The position numbers were made by a program, and so were the translations under genes. The notes beneath the pieces are model-generated. The model was not told where the DNA came from. It saw only the letters and a program-made list of their open reading frames with translations, and did not search any database. DNA of 64,000 nt from Pisolithus tinctorius (Eukaryota > Basidiomycota > Agaricomycetes > Boletales > Pisolithaceae). Shown piece by piece: positions 8,151 through 19,393 of the stretch (position 1 is the stretch's first letter; every line of letters begins with the position of its first letter). Where the stretch lies: assembly GCA_024663395.1 (NCBI GenBank), contig JANFAH010000001.1, forward strand, positions 1,116,001 through 1,180,000. The letters run 5' to 3'.

Positions 8151-10633
8151 CCCACACCTTTATCTCTCTGCATTGCCATTTACTCCCTCCAATGCACTGC
8201 TATCAGCAATGTTCTTGCGAAAATTCCCAGGCCTGGCTGGAGTTGCTGCAGGAGGTTTGAAAGAGTGGCCAATTGAACAGCTGGTACTTGATGACCATAA
8301 GTCTGCAGTCTACTCAGTTGCATTCTCCCCTGATGGGAGGAGGATTGTCTCAGGTGCTTGGGACAGGGCTATGAGGGTCTGGGATGTTGAGGGAGGTATC
8401 CAAATTGGAAGCCCTCTTAAGGGTCATTCCTCTGCAGTCACTTCAGCTGTGTTCTCCTCTGATGGGAAGAGGATTGTCTCAGGCTCAGAAGACAGGACTG
8501 TGAGAGTCTGGGATGTTGAAGGGGGTGTCCAGATTGGCAGGCCTCTTAAGGGCCATACTTCTGGAATCAATTCAGTTGCATTCTCCCCTGATGGGAAGAG
8601 GATTGTCTCAGGCTCTTGGGACAAGACTGAGGGTCTGGGATGTTGACAAAAGTGTCCAGATTGGCAGCCCTCTTGAGGGCCATACTTCTGGAGTCAGTTC
8701 AGTTGCATTCTCCCCTGATGGGTGGAAGATTGCCTCAGGTTCAGAAGACAAGATGGTGAGGATCTGGGATGTTGAAGGAGGCACACAGACTGGCAGCCCT
8801 CTTGAGGGCCATACTGCTGTAGTCAATTCAGTTGCATTCTCCCCTGATGGAAAAAAAGTTGCCTCAGGTGCTTGGGACAACACTGTGAGGGTCTGGGATG
8901 TTGAGAGAGGCATACAGATTGGCAGCCCTCTTGAGGGTCATACTTCTGGGGTCAATTCAGTTGCATTCACCTCTGATGGCAAGAGGATTGTCTCAGGTTC
9001 ATGGGACAGGACTGTGAGGGTCTGGGATGTTGATGGAGGTGTCCAGATTGGCAGCCCTCTTAAGGGCCATTTTTCTGCAGTCTATTCAGTTGCATTCTCC
9101 CCTGATGGGAAGAGGATTGTCTCAGGCTCAGAAGACAGAGCTGTGAGAGTCTGGGATGTTGGGGAAGGTGTCTATATTGGCAGCTCTTCTGAGGGCCACA
9201 CTTCTGGAATCAATTCAGTTGCATTCTCCCCTGATGGGCAGAAGATTGTCTCAGGTTCAGAAGACAAGACTGTGAGGGTTTGGGATGTTGAGGGAGGTGT
9301 CCAGATTGGCAGTCCTTTCAAGGGTCATACTTCTGGAGTCAATTCAGTTGCATTCTCCCCTGATGGGAAGAGGATTGCCTCAGGTGCAGAAGACATGACT
9401 GTGAGGGTCTGGGATGTTAAGGGAGGTGTTCAGATTAGTGACCCTCTTGAGGGCCATACTTCTGCCATCAAATCAGTCACATTCTCCTCTGATGGAAAAT
9501 GGATTGTCTCAGGCTCTTGGGACAAGACTGTGAGGGTCTGGGATGTTGATGGAGGTGTCCAGATTGGCAGCCCTCTTGAAGGCCATACTTCTGGAGTCAA
9601 TTCAGTTGCATTCTCTCCTGATGGAAAAAGGATTGTCTCAGGCTCAGAAGACATGACTGTAAGGGTCTGGGATGTTGAGGGAGGTGTCCAGACTGGAAGC
9701 CCTTTTGAGGGCCATACTTCTGGAGTCAATTCAGTTGCTTTCTCCCCTGATGGGAAGAAGATTGTTTCAGGCTCTTGGGATGAGACTATAAGGGTCTGGG
9801 ATGTTGAGGGAGGTGTCCAGATTGGCAACCCTCTTGAGGGCCATACATCTGGGGTCAATTCAGTTGCATTCTCCCCTGATGGGAAGAAGATTGTCTCAGG
9901 TTCAACAGACAAGACTGTGGGGGTCTGGGATGTGGAAGGAGGTGTCCAGATTTCCCAACATCTTAAGGGCCATACTTCTGGAGTTGGTTCAGTTGTGTTC
10001 TCCCCAGGTGGAAAGAGGGTTGTCTCAGGCCCTTTGGACATGGCCATGGGGACCTTGGATGTGGAGGGAGGTGTTCATATTGGTAGCCTTCTTCAAGGCC
10101 ACTCAAATGCAGTCCATTCAGTTGCATTCTCCCCCAATGGAAAGAGGATTGTCTCAGGCTCTTTGGACATCACTGTGAGGGTCTGGGAGACTGAATGCTA
10201 TGCAGAAATGATCAGTGCCCATGAGAAGTTGACACTGGTGGCATCCAGCTCCTCCAGTGTAGTTCATCCCCCTGCTGATGGTATGTACCTCCACATTTTA
10301 TATACACTCATTTTGCTCACAACAAACACAGGTGTCAAGAGATATCCAATTCACTTTTCATTTGACCCCTCACATGCACTGCATGATAGTAGTCCACTTG
10401 TTGATGGGTCTATGCAGGAGCAGGCCATGCTGAGCCAACCAGTCAAGTTACATGATGATGGCTGGATCAAAGGCCCAAAGGGACAGCTACTTCTTTGGGT
10501 TCCCCCAGCACTTAGGAGGCCATTTTACTCAATGTGGACAACCACAGTCATTCCTAGAGGTTGTTGCACTGAGTTGGACTTGAGTCATATGGTCCATGGA
10601 ACAGAATGGTGGAAATGTTTCCATGTCACATAG
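8151..10633 (+). pseudogene. 3' part of split NACHT-WD40-type gene (WD40 repeats)
   Basis: The frame continues from the upstream fragment through HLYLSALPF into 15 WD40 repeats of 43 residues, then a C-terminal domain (DGWIKGPKGQ ... LDLSHMVHGTEW) like that ending many basidiomycete NACHT-WD40 proteins. A 51-bp intron (10281-10331, GTATGT...ACAG, phase 1) precedes the last exon; it lacks stops and is a multiple of 3. The gene is broken twice: by the LTR element, and by a 2-bp loss near 8628-8630 in repeat 3 (gactgaggg where the other repeats have gactgtgaggg), which gives an early TGA. Everything after that is open to 10633. WD40 propellers in these NLR-like proteins are thought to sense ligands in nonself recognition. 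Confidence 0.85.
8282..10196 (+). repeat. Array of 15 near-identical 129-bp WD40 repeats
   Basis: Period 129 bp / 43 codons. The core SVAFSPDGK-IVSG, VRVWDVEGGVQIGSPL and GHTSG is shared almost word for word between units. Changes cluster at a few positions: the two residues after GH, the residue pair before D in SGS-D, and the residue after that D. Sequence homogeneity with localised variation is typical of fungal high-identity WD40 repeats that are reshuffled by recombination. Confidence 0.9.
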
Positions 10634-11167
10634 TGAATGATGACTCAAATTGTATTTTGATGTTGGGTATACCTGCTACTGTACTGCCACACATTAGTTC
10701 ATCCACTGTATTTTCTGATATCATTCTACCCTGTCAATTGCACTGATGTCATCTAATATCATTTACTACATGTCATTGCAACAAAATTTCAATCACATTT
10801 CATGATGTCCCTAGCTTCAACCAGCTTTCAATCTGAGTATATTTTTCCCTTTAGCTTGACTCAATCTGTCCTCATAAACCTTCAATCCTCTGGAAATGCC
10901 TATGTCATGGTTCTGTGCAGCCATTTGCCATTCAACTGAAGTAAACCAAACTCCAACCATACAAGTATATATTCTCTAAGGTATCCTGCCAATAAAATCA
11001 GCTAGGCACTCAACAGGCAAAAAAACCTGAAATGTCACCAATGTGCATTGTATGCCCTACTAGCAATGCTTTCTTTGTCCCAGTCAGAAAACTGGTCATA
11101 CACTCTGTCCAACCCTTGAAGATGAATAGAGATCAGGTTGCTCTGCAGACATAGAGCACCATTGGAG
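10634..11167. other. Intergenic, CpG-free, no gene seen
   Basis: AT-rich 3' flank of the WD40 gene. No open frame of note, no RNA gene recognised and no CpG. Confidence 0.5.
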
Positions 11168-11367
11168 GTCTGAGCTTTAGAAATTAGAACACACCAATGG
11201 CAAGGCAGGGATCAACTCTGGGCCTGTTCATGTGTTATGACTTGATTATTCTGACAGGCTGTATATGAATAATGATGGTTTGGCATGCAGTAAGTCATAA
11301 CACATGCACAGGCCCAGAGTTGATCTTCACCTTGCCATTGATGTGATCTAATTTCTGAAGCTCAGAC
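11168..11367. mobile_element. MITE-like foldback of 200 bp
   Basis: The two ends are inverted repeats of about 76 bp (11168-11243 against 11292-11367, roughly 90% identical: gtctgagctt ... tgtgttatgactt) around a loop of about 48 bp. There is no coding capacity and no clear target duplication, so the superfamily is unassigned. Many mismatches are C/T or G/A. Confidence 0.7.
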
Positions 11368-11559
11368 TGTTATGCTAAGACTGAAGTTGAAGTGTAGTTT
11401 GAGCTCAGTCACAGTACTTGTGGTTTCTACTGAGCAAGTGGCTGCAGTAACCTTTGTAAATGACAAAGGATTTAGACAACACTAACATAAGTATCCTGTT
11501 AGGGATATGAGAGTGAAGTTCTGAGGAATGCTGCATTTGTGATGGGTCCCAGGATAGCA

Positions 11560-12010
11560 AAGCTGACTGTAGAGATGTCAGAAGGCTCATTGATGCTGTC
11601 CCACAGCCAAAAAGGAGCATAATGGGCCCAAGGCCTGTGAATTTATTGTTATCTCTCCCCAGATGACATCTCACCTGTATGATATGCCACATACTAACAC
11701 CCTGCCTCAATTCTCTAGTGTTTCCTGTTGATGTAAAGTATCTACAGTTGGCTTATTATTGTCAACAGGGACAACACCAAGTTAGCCTGTTCATCCAACA
11801 TGCAACAGCTTCACATTGCATTTGCCCCCAGAAATGAAATGAGAGTGTGATTGATGACATGCCCAATATGTGTGAAGTGTCTTCCCTGTATGATGGTTCC
11901 ATGACATGGATGACCATTTTCAATTGCCACAACTTACTCTGTGCATTGTGATCTTTTCTATTCATTGTTCAGCCCATTGATAGGGTGCCAGTTCATTACC
12001 TTCCTGGTGT
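11560..12010. repeat. CpG-depleted copy of a dispersed block (also 16100-16590, 39820-40020, 52430-52870)
   Basis: The same sequence order recurs in all four places, for example cattgatagggtgccagt, cctctctaaccag-like and aacaccctgcctcaatt-like stretches. This copy differs from the others mainly by C-to-T and G-to-A at former CpG. It has small broken open frames only; the original coding content is not recognisable to me. Confidence 0.6.
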
Positions 12011-12199
12011 TTGGACAGAACTTTTAGTAATGTACCCAGAAAAAAAGACAGGTCAAATACCTCTAACTGCTCAGACTCCCAATGAAGAAGCAAGGAGACA
12101 CATGTTCATGTGGTATGTTATGTTGCCAAGAGAAATATGTCTCAACATCAAAGCACATCAACAAGTCAGAAGAGAGTGGACAGATAATGTCCACAACAA

Positions 12200-13131
12200 G
12201 AAGTCATTTCATGGTTGAACCCCCCTTGCTCACAACAGAGATAGCTGGGTGCTCAAACAAGATTCAGAGTTATCTTTCTGTCTGCCAGGTGATGTTGCAT
12301 GTTCACAGTAATATTTTCATTCAGCCATTCCTGAGTGATCCTCTCTTTTGTGATTCACAATGGGAGTTAGTTTAGGGTTTGCAACTGCTCACCTTTCTGC
12401 CTGGCATACTCTTTGAGCATGGAAATAGCCATAGGAGAAGTCATTTGTCATATGGCCAGTTGACTGTCAAAGAAAGTTGGAGATAACATGACCTCCTGAT
12501 ATTGTCCAGCTGTATGGCACTCTTTTTTTTGTGCTTACCCAATCATATTCCACTTTCTTTGTCAGTTTCAGTTGTCACCTAACGTAAAGGAATTTGCATG
12601 ATATGCATGTGAACTTGGTTTCAAGTAATAGCTGAACATTGATGCCTCTGTAACCATAGCTATTGGGGCCTGGCAAAGGCAATGACACTGTACACAGAGC
12701 TTGGAGAGGTTGAAAGGGATGTACTGGTGGAGCATGTGAGGTCAGGACTGGAACTGGAGGAGAGAATGGAGGATGGAATTTGTGGACTTAACAAACCAAA
12801 GACACATAGATGAGATGTCTTGTTTCATTTTGAATCTTTCCTTATCCAACTGAGGTGCAAGTGAGCAACAGTGGGCAACTTGTGACCAGCCTTGGAGGGC
12901 AAGGGATGGGGACCCTGCCAGTGGATCATGAACTGAATACATGTTTCAAATGGTAAGTCCATAACAGGAAGGGGCTGGTGAGGGCAATGAGGCTGGATAT
13001 TGATTTTATGGTGTGAAGTATATGTAGCTGAAGGGTGTGATTACTTAGGACAGGGATATTGTTTAAGCAGTAACAGAAAAGAGAATGTCAAGTACCATGG
13101 GGAACATGCAGATGACAGTGTATCAAATGTG
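12200..13131. repeat. 3' flank of rhodopsin-like copy A, duplicated at 17916-19086
   Basis: Collinear with 17916-19086 and partly with 24990-25400 and 41600-42215 (for example ggggcctggc-aaggcaatga and tggtggagcatgtgaggtc-like segments). It contains no gene I can support. Confidence 0.6.
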
Positions 13132-14127
13132 TCAGGTGTCATGGAACAGTCCTGGCTTTGTGAGCAGTTCAAGGGATACAACCTCAGAATCATTGCTGTC
13201 TCTTCCAGCCACTTGTTTGGGAGACATGCTGAAATCATCCAGTTGTATTGTCATGGTCTCAATCAAAACCACCATTGTTGATGTCAAGAGAGGATTGAGT
13301 TCTGCTCTTTTCTGAGTTAGCCATGAACTGATGTTGATAATGGACTTGAGCTCTAGCAGAGCAGGGGTCATGTTTTCCTCAGTGCTGATGCAAAAGAGGA
13401 AAGTGACAACTATGCTCAAGTTTGCCATGATCAAGCTAATTGATAACTGGCAAAGCTGAGAATTGAGTCTGAACTGCACTGGAAAGGCTGACAAAACCCA
13501 GAACTGTACCTCAACTACACCAGCTATGAGCTCTTTCAGCCCACCATCAGAAAGCACATAATATACAGTGGCTCAAAAAACTGACTGCATGTTTGGACAT
13601 TTTTCACTAAAGTCAATACTGCCCCATATCCCCTAACCTAGGCCCTAACCTATAAGTGTATGAAACAAAGCCCTTACCATTGGCTCTCTATTGGTGCAGG
13701 GATCAAGGGTTTTGGATAAGGTTTGATCAAATGGCAGCCATTTCAAAATGATGACTCAACTAGGTCATTAACAGAATGCACATATAATATAACCCACCTT
13801 TGTATCCTGGGGAATTTGAGCTATTGTCAGGCAGCATTGGTGAGGTTTGTCCTAGTAGAAATGATAGCACCATCACCATAGTCATGTAGATACAACCAAA
13901 TTGCTACCAAAAAACTGGTATTGAATATCATAGCAAGCACTGCCCATACATCATCTAGCCAGAGACAGTGTTGTCACATCCACAGGAACAAACAGAAGGA
14001 AGTGGCTACCAGTGCAGTGATGAACAAGACTGTAGCAATAACTTTAGCTTCATCAGTAGCATCCTATGGAATGGTTCTCAAGGTCAGTACCTTTGGTTTC
14101 CTGTATTGTTGGTCCAGATGACAACAT
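13132..14127 (-). pseudogene. Rhodopsin-like integral membrane protein, copy A (decayed)
   Basis: Minus-strand relict of the four-copy family. The first exon (ATG at 14127, MLSSGPTIQ), the second exon with two membrane segments (about 13900-14060) and the last exons (SDGGLKELIAGVVEV ... NLSIVVTFLFCIS) can be read. The central part, matching about 22160-22685 of copy B, is missing and replaced by about 195 bp that begins with a transposon-like terminus. Almost every CpG of the sister copies is TpG or CpA here. It is non-functional. Confidence 0.7.
13567..13760. mobile_element. Terminal remnant of a Tc1/mariner-like element
   Basis: A TA dinucleotide is followed by cagtggctcaaaaaac, a sequence typical of Tc1-type inverted termini. 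It sits exactly where copy A departs from its paralogues. The opposite terminus is not found; the right junction with family sequence is near 13757-13765. Confidence 0.45.
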
Positions 14128-14477
14128 GCTAACTTGGGAGAATGGGATGATGGCCTGGGGGAGGGAGGCTGAGAACACAATACATTTTTATCTCCAATGT
14201 GTTTCTTTCTGGTGAGAACCACTTCTGGTTCCACCAATTTCTTGATTGGATTGTGTGGCTCCATGTGTGTTGAAACCATCAACACTACTGCATACCAGGC
14301 AAAGTAAATAGTGCAACCACCTCCCTTCCAATCAGGATCATGATGAATTGAAAATCATATCTGAGATATTGGTCTATCATAACCAGTTTAAAAGCTATTA
14401 AGGTAGTTCAAAGTAGAAAGCAGCCCTTGTTTTGGGCTGTTTTGGATGTGGATTTGGGTGAGACACATTCTGATAGC

Positions 14478-14800
14478 TTTAGATCCATCAGTGGCGTCCT
14501 AAATGGTTCCTAAGGTCGGTACCTTCGGTCTGTTGAATCGTTGGTCCAGAGGACATGTTAACTTGGGAGAGAGGGGAAATGGGGGGGGGAGGCTTAGAAC
14601 ACCATACGATTCATCTCCGATGTGTTCTTTGTAGGAATAACCACTTCCCTAGTTTCATCGGTTTCTTGATCGCACCGCGTGGCGCTTTGCATGTCAGAAC
14701 CACCAATACCGCTCATACTGGCCGAATTGGTGAGTGGCGTGTCCGGTTATAACTCGCCCCAGCATGTACTTGTGGGGAGTTCTGCATCGAATGGCGCCAG
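14478..14800. repeat. Extra partial copy of the rhodopsin-gene 5' region (A')
   Basis: tagctttagatccatcagtg and the following segment repeat the first-exon and upstream region of the rhodopsin-like gene (compare 14042-14300 and 22965-23250). Unlike the adjacent copy A, it retains many CpGs. It is a truncated duplication without a complete gene. Confidence 0.6.
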
Positions 14801-14859
14801 CGCCGCACAGCTGGTGATCAAAGTACATGACGTAATGAATCCCATAGCCCTCCTTAATA

Positions 14860-17250
14860 TCGTCCTTCTGACATTACCTGAGCGCGGCCGACTTGACAGT
14901 GTATCAGAATCCAAATTGTGAGACACGTACGCATTATATCCAAGCTATCCGCAGCGGCAGCGGAAGCGCCTAAAATAACAGGCCCAATATTAAACACGCT
15001 CTGTTTCCGTCTCGGTATCACTCCAGGACATCCATGAAGTGAGCGGCACCAATTAGACGCCCCGGCTTCTCTTCCTGATTCGGGTGGCGATGGTTCCACC
15101 GACAACGGGTGAACACGGAAAGTACGGACCACTCCGCCTGTCCTGGAGGATGTGCTTTTTTCGCTTACTTATCCAATTATGTTCGTGTTTCCTTATGGGA
15201 GTTAGGCACCATCGACTGCGGGGGGATGTAGATTTGGAGGTTGCATGACTCGTATTCCAAGATTCTTAGCGGTGATGAATCAAGTGTGATGATACCGTCC
15301 TGACAAGAGGGGCCTGGCGAAGGTGGATGTCCGTCTATAGAACTTCGGAACTCTAAAGTACGTGAGTCGAGGCGAAAATCGGTGGAGAAGACAAAGGTTG
15401 GAGATCGTGGACGTGGCTGTTTGATTTTTGAATCCTATCCTACCTAGTCAAACTCAGGTGCATATGGGCACCTTACGACTGCGACTTGCCTTCGATTGTT
15501 GCATATATTTCGCCAGTCGACTGCGAAACGGTGGCTGACCGGAAGAGCCCCCGGAATCAGATGTCGGCCTCCCAGTCGTCCCTGTAAATGCAGCGACATC
15601 AGTCGTCTTGGCGGGAGAGCCCTGCCAACGTTTATAGGCTTCACACATATGATGATCGGCGGTGCGAACATGGTGGCTGACCCGGGAAGCACCCCCGAAA
15701 TCAGATGTCAGCCTCCCAACTACCCTTATAACCTCAGCAAGCCAGTCATCCACTCCGCCCCGACCTTCTTCTGCAACCATTATCATCAACGTACTACGCA
15801 CCCACTCCCCCACTCCCCCTACGTTACGATTGATGGACGGCGCTGAGACTCGGCTCTTCTCGTCGTGTCAACGGACACCAATGAACCTCATGTTCTCCTG
15901 GCAAACGCGCCGGCCCTTGCGTGCAGGACAAGATGGAGCCCAGAAAGAGAAGGGACAAGTCGAGAAATCCTTGATCAAGCCGATACCTCCGGACCATCCC
16001 TGCAGAGGTGCTCCCATTGGTCGGATAGTCACATGGATATGCTCTGCTGATCGTTTGCATCTGCGAGCTGCTGTTGCAGTACAGAATTTCGTCGGGTCTT
16101 GGGATAGCAAAGCTGAGTGTAGAGATGACGGCAGGTTCATCGATGCTGTTCCTCAGCTGATAAGGAGTACGTTGTGCCTAAGTCCCGTGAGTTTATTGAC
16201 ATCTCTCCCCAGACGACATCTCACCTGTACGATTGGCCATGTACCAACACCCTGCCTTAATTCTCCAGAGTTTCCCGTTGATGCGAAGTATCCGCTGTCG
16301 GGCTTGGTATCATCAACGGGGATAGCACCGAGTTAGCCCATTCGCTCAACACACAGCAGCTTCGCACTGCACCCCCCCCCCCTGCAAGGTATCGAGCACG
16401 TGATCGATGATACGCCCAGTACGCATTAAGTGTCTCCCCTGTACGATGGCTCCTGTGATACGGACGACCATTTGCGATCGCCACAGCTTACCATTCGTGC
16501 GACGGGATTTTTTCCATTATTGCTTTCATCACTCAGTCCATTGATAGGGTGCCAGTCCGTTACCTTGCTGCTACGTAGACGGAACTTTTGATTAGGTCCC
16601 CACCGAGCTTGTGGGACGCTGGAGGTGCGTTTGTGGTCCCTGTATAGCTGGTTGCACCGGATATGGAGTTGATATCTCTGACTACGGCGCAGGCCGCTAC
16701 TTGCAAATATTGGCCTGGAGGATACAGTCGTGGTAGTATTTCATTCCAGGGCGAGGATAGTGGAGTTGAAGGATATGACGGTAGCACAAGGCCCACCATC
16801 CTGCTGCTTCATTTTGGTTCGTGCACCTGTCGTACTTTTTCATGTTCGTGGATACGATGTTGGGGTGATGGGATGGTACGTCCGAGTTTGCCGGCGAAGA
16901 GATAAGGATGGAGGAGAAATGAATGTAAGCCTGTGGCACAACCTGGTTGGAGGGAACCGAACTCGTGTTTGCAGACGTGTTGATGAAGTACGACATGAAT
17001 GCTTTCGGATTCCCTACTCCGAACGTATGTTGCAGCCGCATAGAGACATCTGCTGCGACCCAACCCCAACTGAGCAGGTAGAACACAACGTTCCACTGGC
17101 CCGTCCAGTAATAACAGACACAAACAAAAGTTCCTGCCCGTCATAGCGACTAGTAACTCACGAACGTTCATGAACACTTTCGCAATAGAGGCGCAGGTCA
17201 AGAAATGACCACCGTTGGCTACACATAACGAGCTAGTGGGAAGGGGACAA
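14860..17250. repeat. Segmental duplication block X (copies at 38500-40150 and 51480-53260)
   Basis: Collinear conserved stretches: aattgtgagacacgtacgca, gagccctgccaacgttta, aaatcagatgtcagcctccc, a first-exon-like frame around 15865 (STDTNEPHVLLANAPAL), and a segment giving MRLQHTFGVGNPKAFMSYF on the minus strand near 16990-17050. Each copy has its own frameshifts. The block probably derives from one or more host genes, not identified, that are now relics. Confidence 0.55.
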
Positions 17251-17915
17251 CTTATGCTCTTTAACGCCGAATACATGGATGGAAGGAATTGAATGTAATT
17301 TCAACACAGCGTCATAACACGTTTAATGATGCCTCAAAAGTCATGGGCTCACCTCGACAGTGCTGCCGACGATTAAACTGGCAGTAGTCAAACACAGATC
17401 ACCTTCACCTCGATCTTCGTCATCTCTAACTCATACGCAGTAGCCATCAACCACTTACGGCTGCGCAAGGGCTCTACACATGTACTGTCTCGCGGTTCTA
17501 TTAGGGTGTGGGTAAGTATTGTAGGCTTAGCACACTCGACCTTGCTTTCTTACCATCTCTATATACGCTGCCTCTAATCTTTCTTGAGCTTGTCGTCTCA
17601 GTGAAATGTCTGCAAGGAAGTAGGTGCGACTACTTTTGTTCATACTAGGATCTCATGGAGGAGACCAACTCCCCAGAACGCAGCCCGGTCACTCCATTGC
17701 TGCAGGTTGCATGATATCTCCGCACGAATACTTGCTTCGAACTCGTTCCAGGTTTCTCCGGCTCCGGGCCAGCGACTTTCGATTGTCGCTTCTTCCTCTG
17801 AGACTTCCCACTGCCTATCTTTTCGTGATGACTCTAACTCACTTCAGATAACTTCACGTGTGGTAAAAGAAGCGGCCGGCATTATCCCAATTGCTCGTGC
17901 GGAAGTCGTATCATA
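17250..17915. other. No supported gene
   Basis: About 650 bp with only short overlapping open frames and no recognised motif. Confidence 0.4.
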
Positions 17916-19393
17916 GTTGAACCCCCTCGCTCACGACAGAGATAGCTGGATTTTCAAACAAGGTTCAGTGTTATCCTTCTGTCTACCAGATGACGTTGCA
18001 TGCTTACCCAGTCATTCCCGAGTAATTCTCTCTTTTGTGATCCAAAGCGGGAGTTAGTTTAGGGTTTGCGACTGCTTGCCTGACTGCTTGGCGTACTCTT
18101 CAAGCATGGAAATAGTCATGGGAGAAGTATTGTGTAATACAGCCAGTTGACTACTGAAAATAGTTGGAGATAACGCAACCTCCGGACATCGTCTTAGCGC
18201 AGCCGCTTTGGCAGTGGGTTAAATATCAAACTGTGAGACCCGTTCGTAATATATCCCAGTCGTCTACAACGGCAGCGGCTTATTAACAGGCACCATGTCC
18301 AACACGCCCCGCGTCTCCTGTCTTTCTGGCTCGAGTGGAGGAGGATTCCTCCATCGACAAGTGCCGAGAGTTTGAACTACTAGAATCAAGACTGGCTGCG
18401 TAAGAGGTACCGTTAGCGTCCTCATGCTGACAGTGCGCAGGAAACTGATCTTCCGGTGGAAGCTGCAGTCGCTGTACTGCTCTGTACGACACTTTTTTTG
18501 CGCTTACCCAATCATATTCGGGTTTCTTGTTGCGTGTCAGTTGTCACCTAATGTGGAGGAGGTTGCATGGTACGCATGCGAACTTGGTTTCAAGTGACAG
18601 CTGACCTTTGATGCCTCCACTACCGTAACCATTGGGGCCTGGCGAAGGCAATGACACTATGTACGTAGAGCTTGGAGAGGTTGAAGGGGGCGTACTAGTG
18701 GAGCGTGTGAGGTCGGGACCGGAATCGGTGGAGAGAACGGAGGATGGAATTTGTGGGCTTTACAAACCGAAGACGTATAGACGGGATATTTCCCTTCATT
18801 TCGAATCTTTCTCGGGCGCAAGTGAGCAGCTTACGACCAGCCTTGGAGGAAAAGGAACATGGACCCTGCCAGTGGATCATGAACTGAACACTTGTCTCGA
18901 GTGATAAGTCCAAAACTACAGGGGGCTGGCGAGAGCAATGACGCTGGACATCGATTTCATGATGCGAAGTATGTACATGTAACTGAAGGGTGTAATTGCT
19001 TAGGACGGGAATATTGTTCAAGCAGCAACAGAAAAGAGAATGTCAAGTACTATGGGAAAAACGCAGATAGCAGTGTATCAAACATGTCAGGCGTCATGGA
19101 ATGTACCTGGATTAGCAAGCGTCTCAAGGGATACAGCCTCGGCATCATTTCCGTCTCTTCCAGCCACTTGCTTGGGGGACATGCCGAAATCGTCCAATTG
19201 TATTGTCGTGGTCTCAATCAAAACCACTATTGCTGACGTCGAGAGAGGATCGAGTTCTGCTCTTTTCCGAGTTGGCCATGAGCCGATGGTGATTATGGAC
19301 TTGAACTCCAGCGGAGCAGGGGTCGCGTTTTCTTCAGTGGTGATGCGAAAGAGGAAGGCGACAACTACACTCAAGTTCGCCACGATCAAGCTA

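Noticed and set aside
9430..10047. 205-codon frame antisense to the WD40 repeats
   Set aside because: A shadow of the repetitive coding strand; it only mirrors WD40 codons.
8282..10196. Regular repeats resembling a CRISPR or satellite array
   Set aside because: Units are contiguous coding WD40 repeats with no spacers; the organism is a eukaryote.
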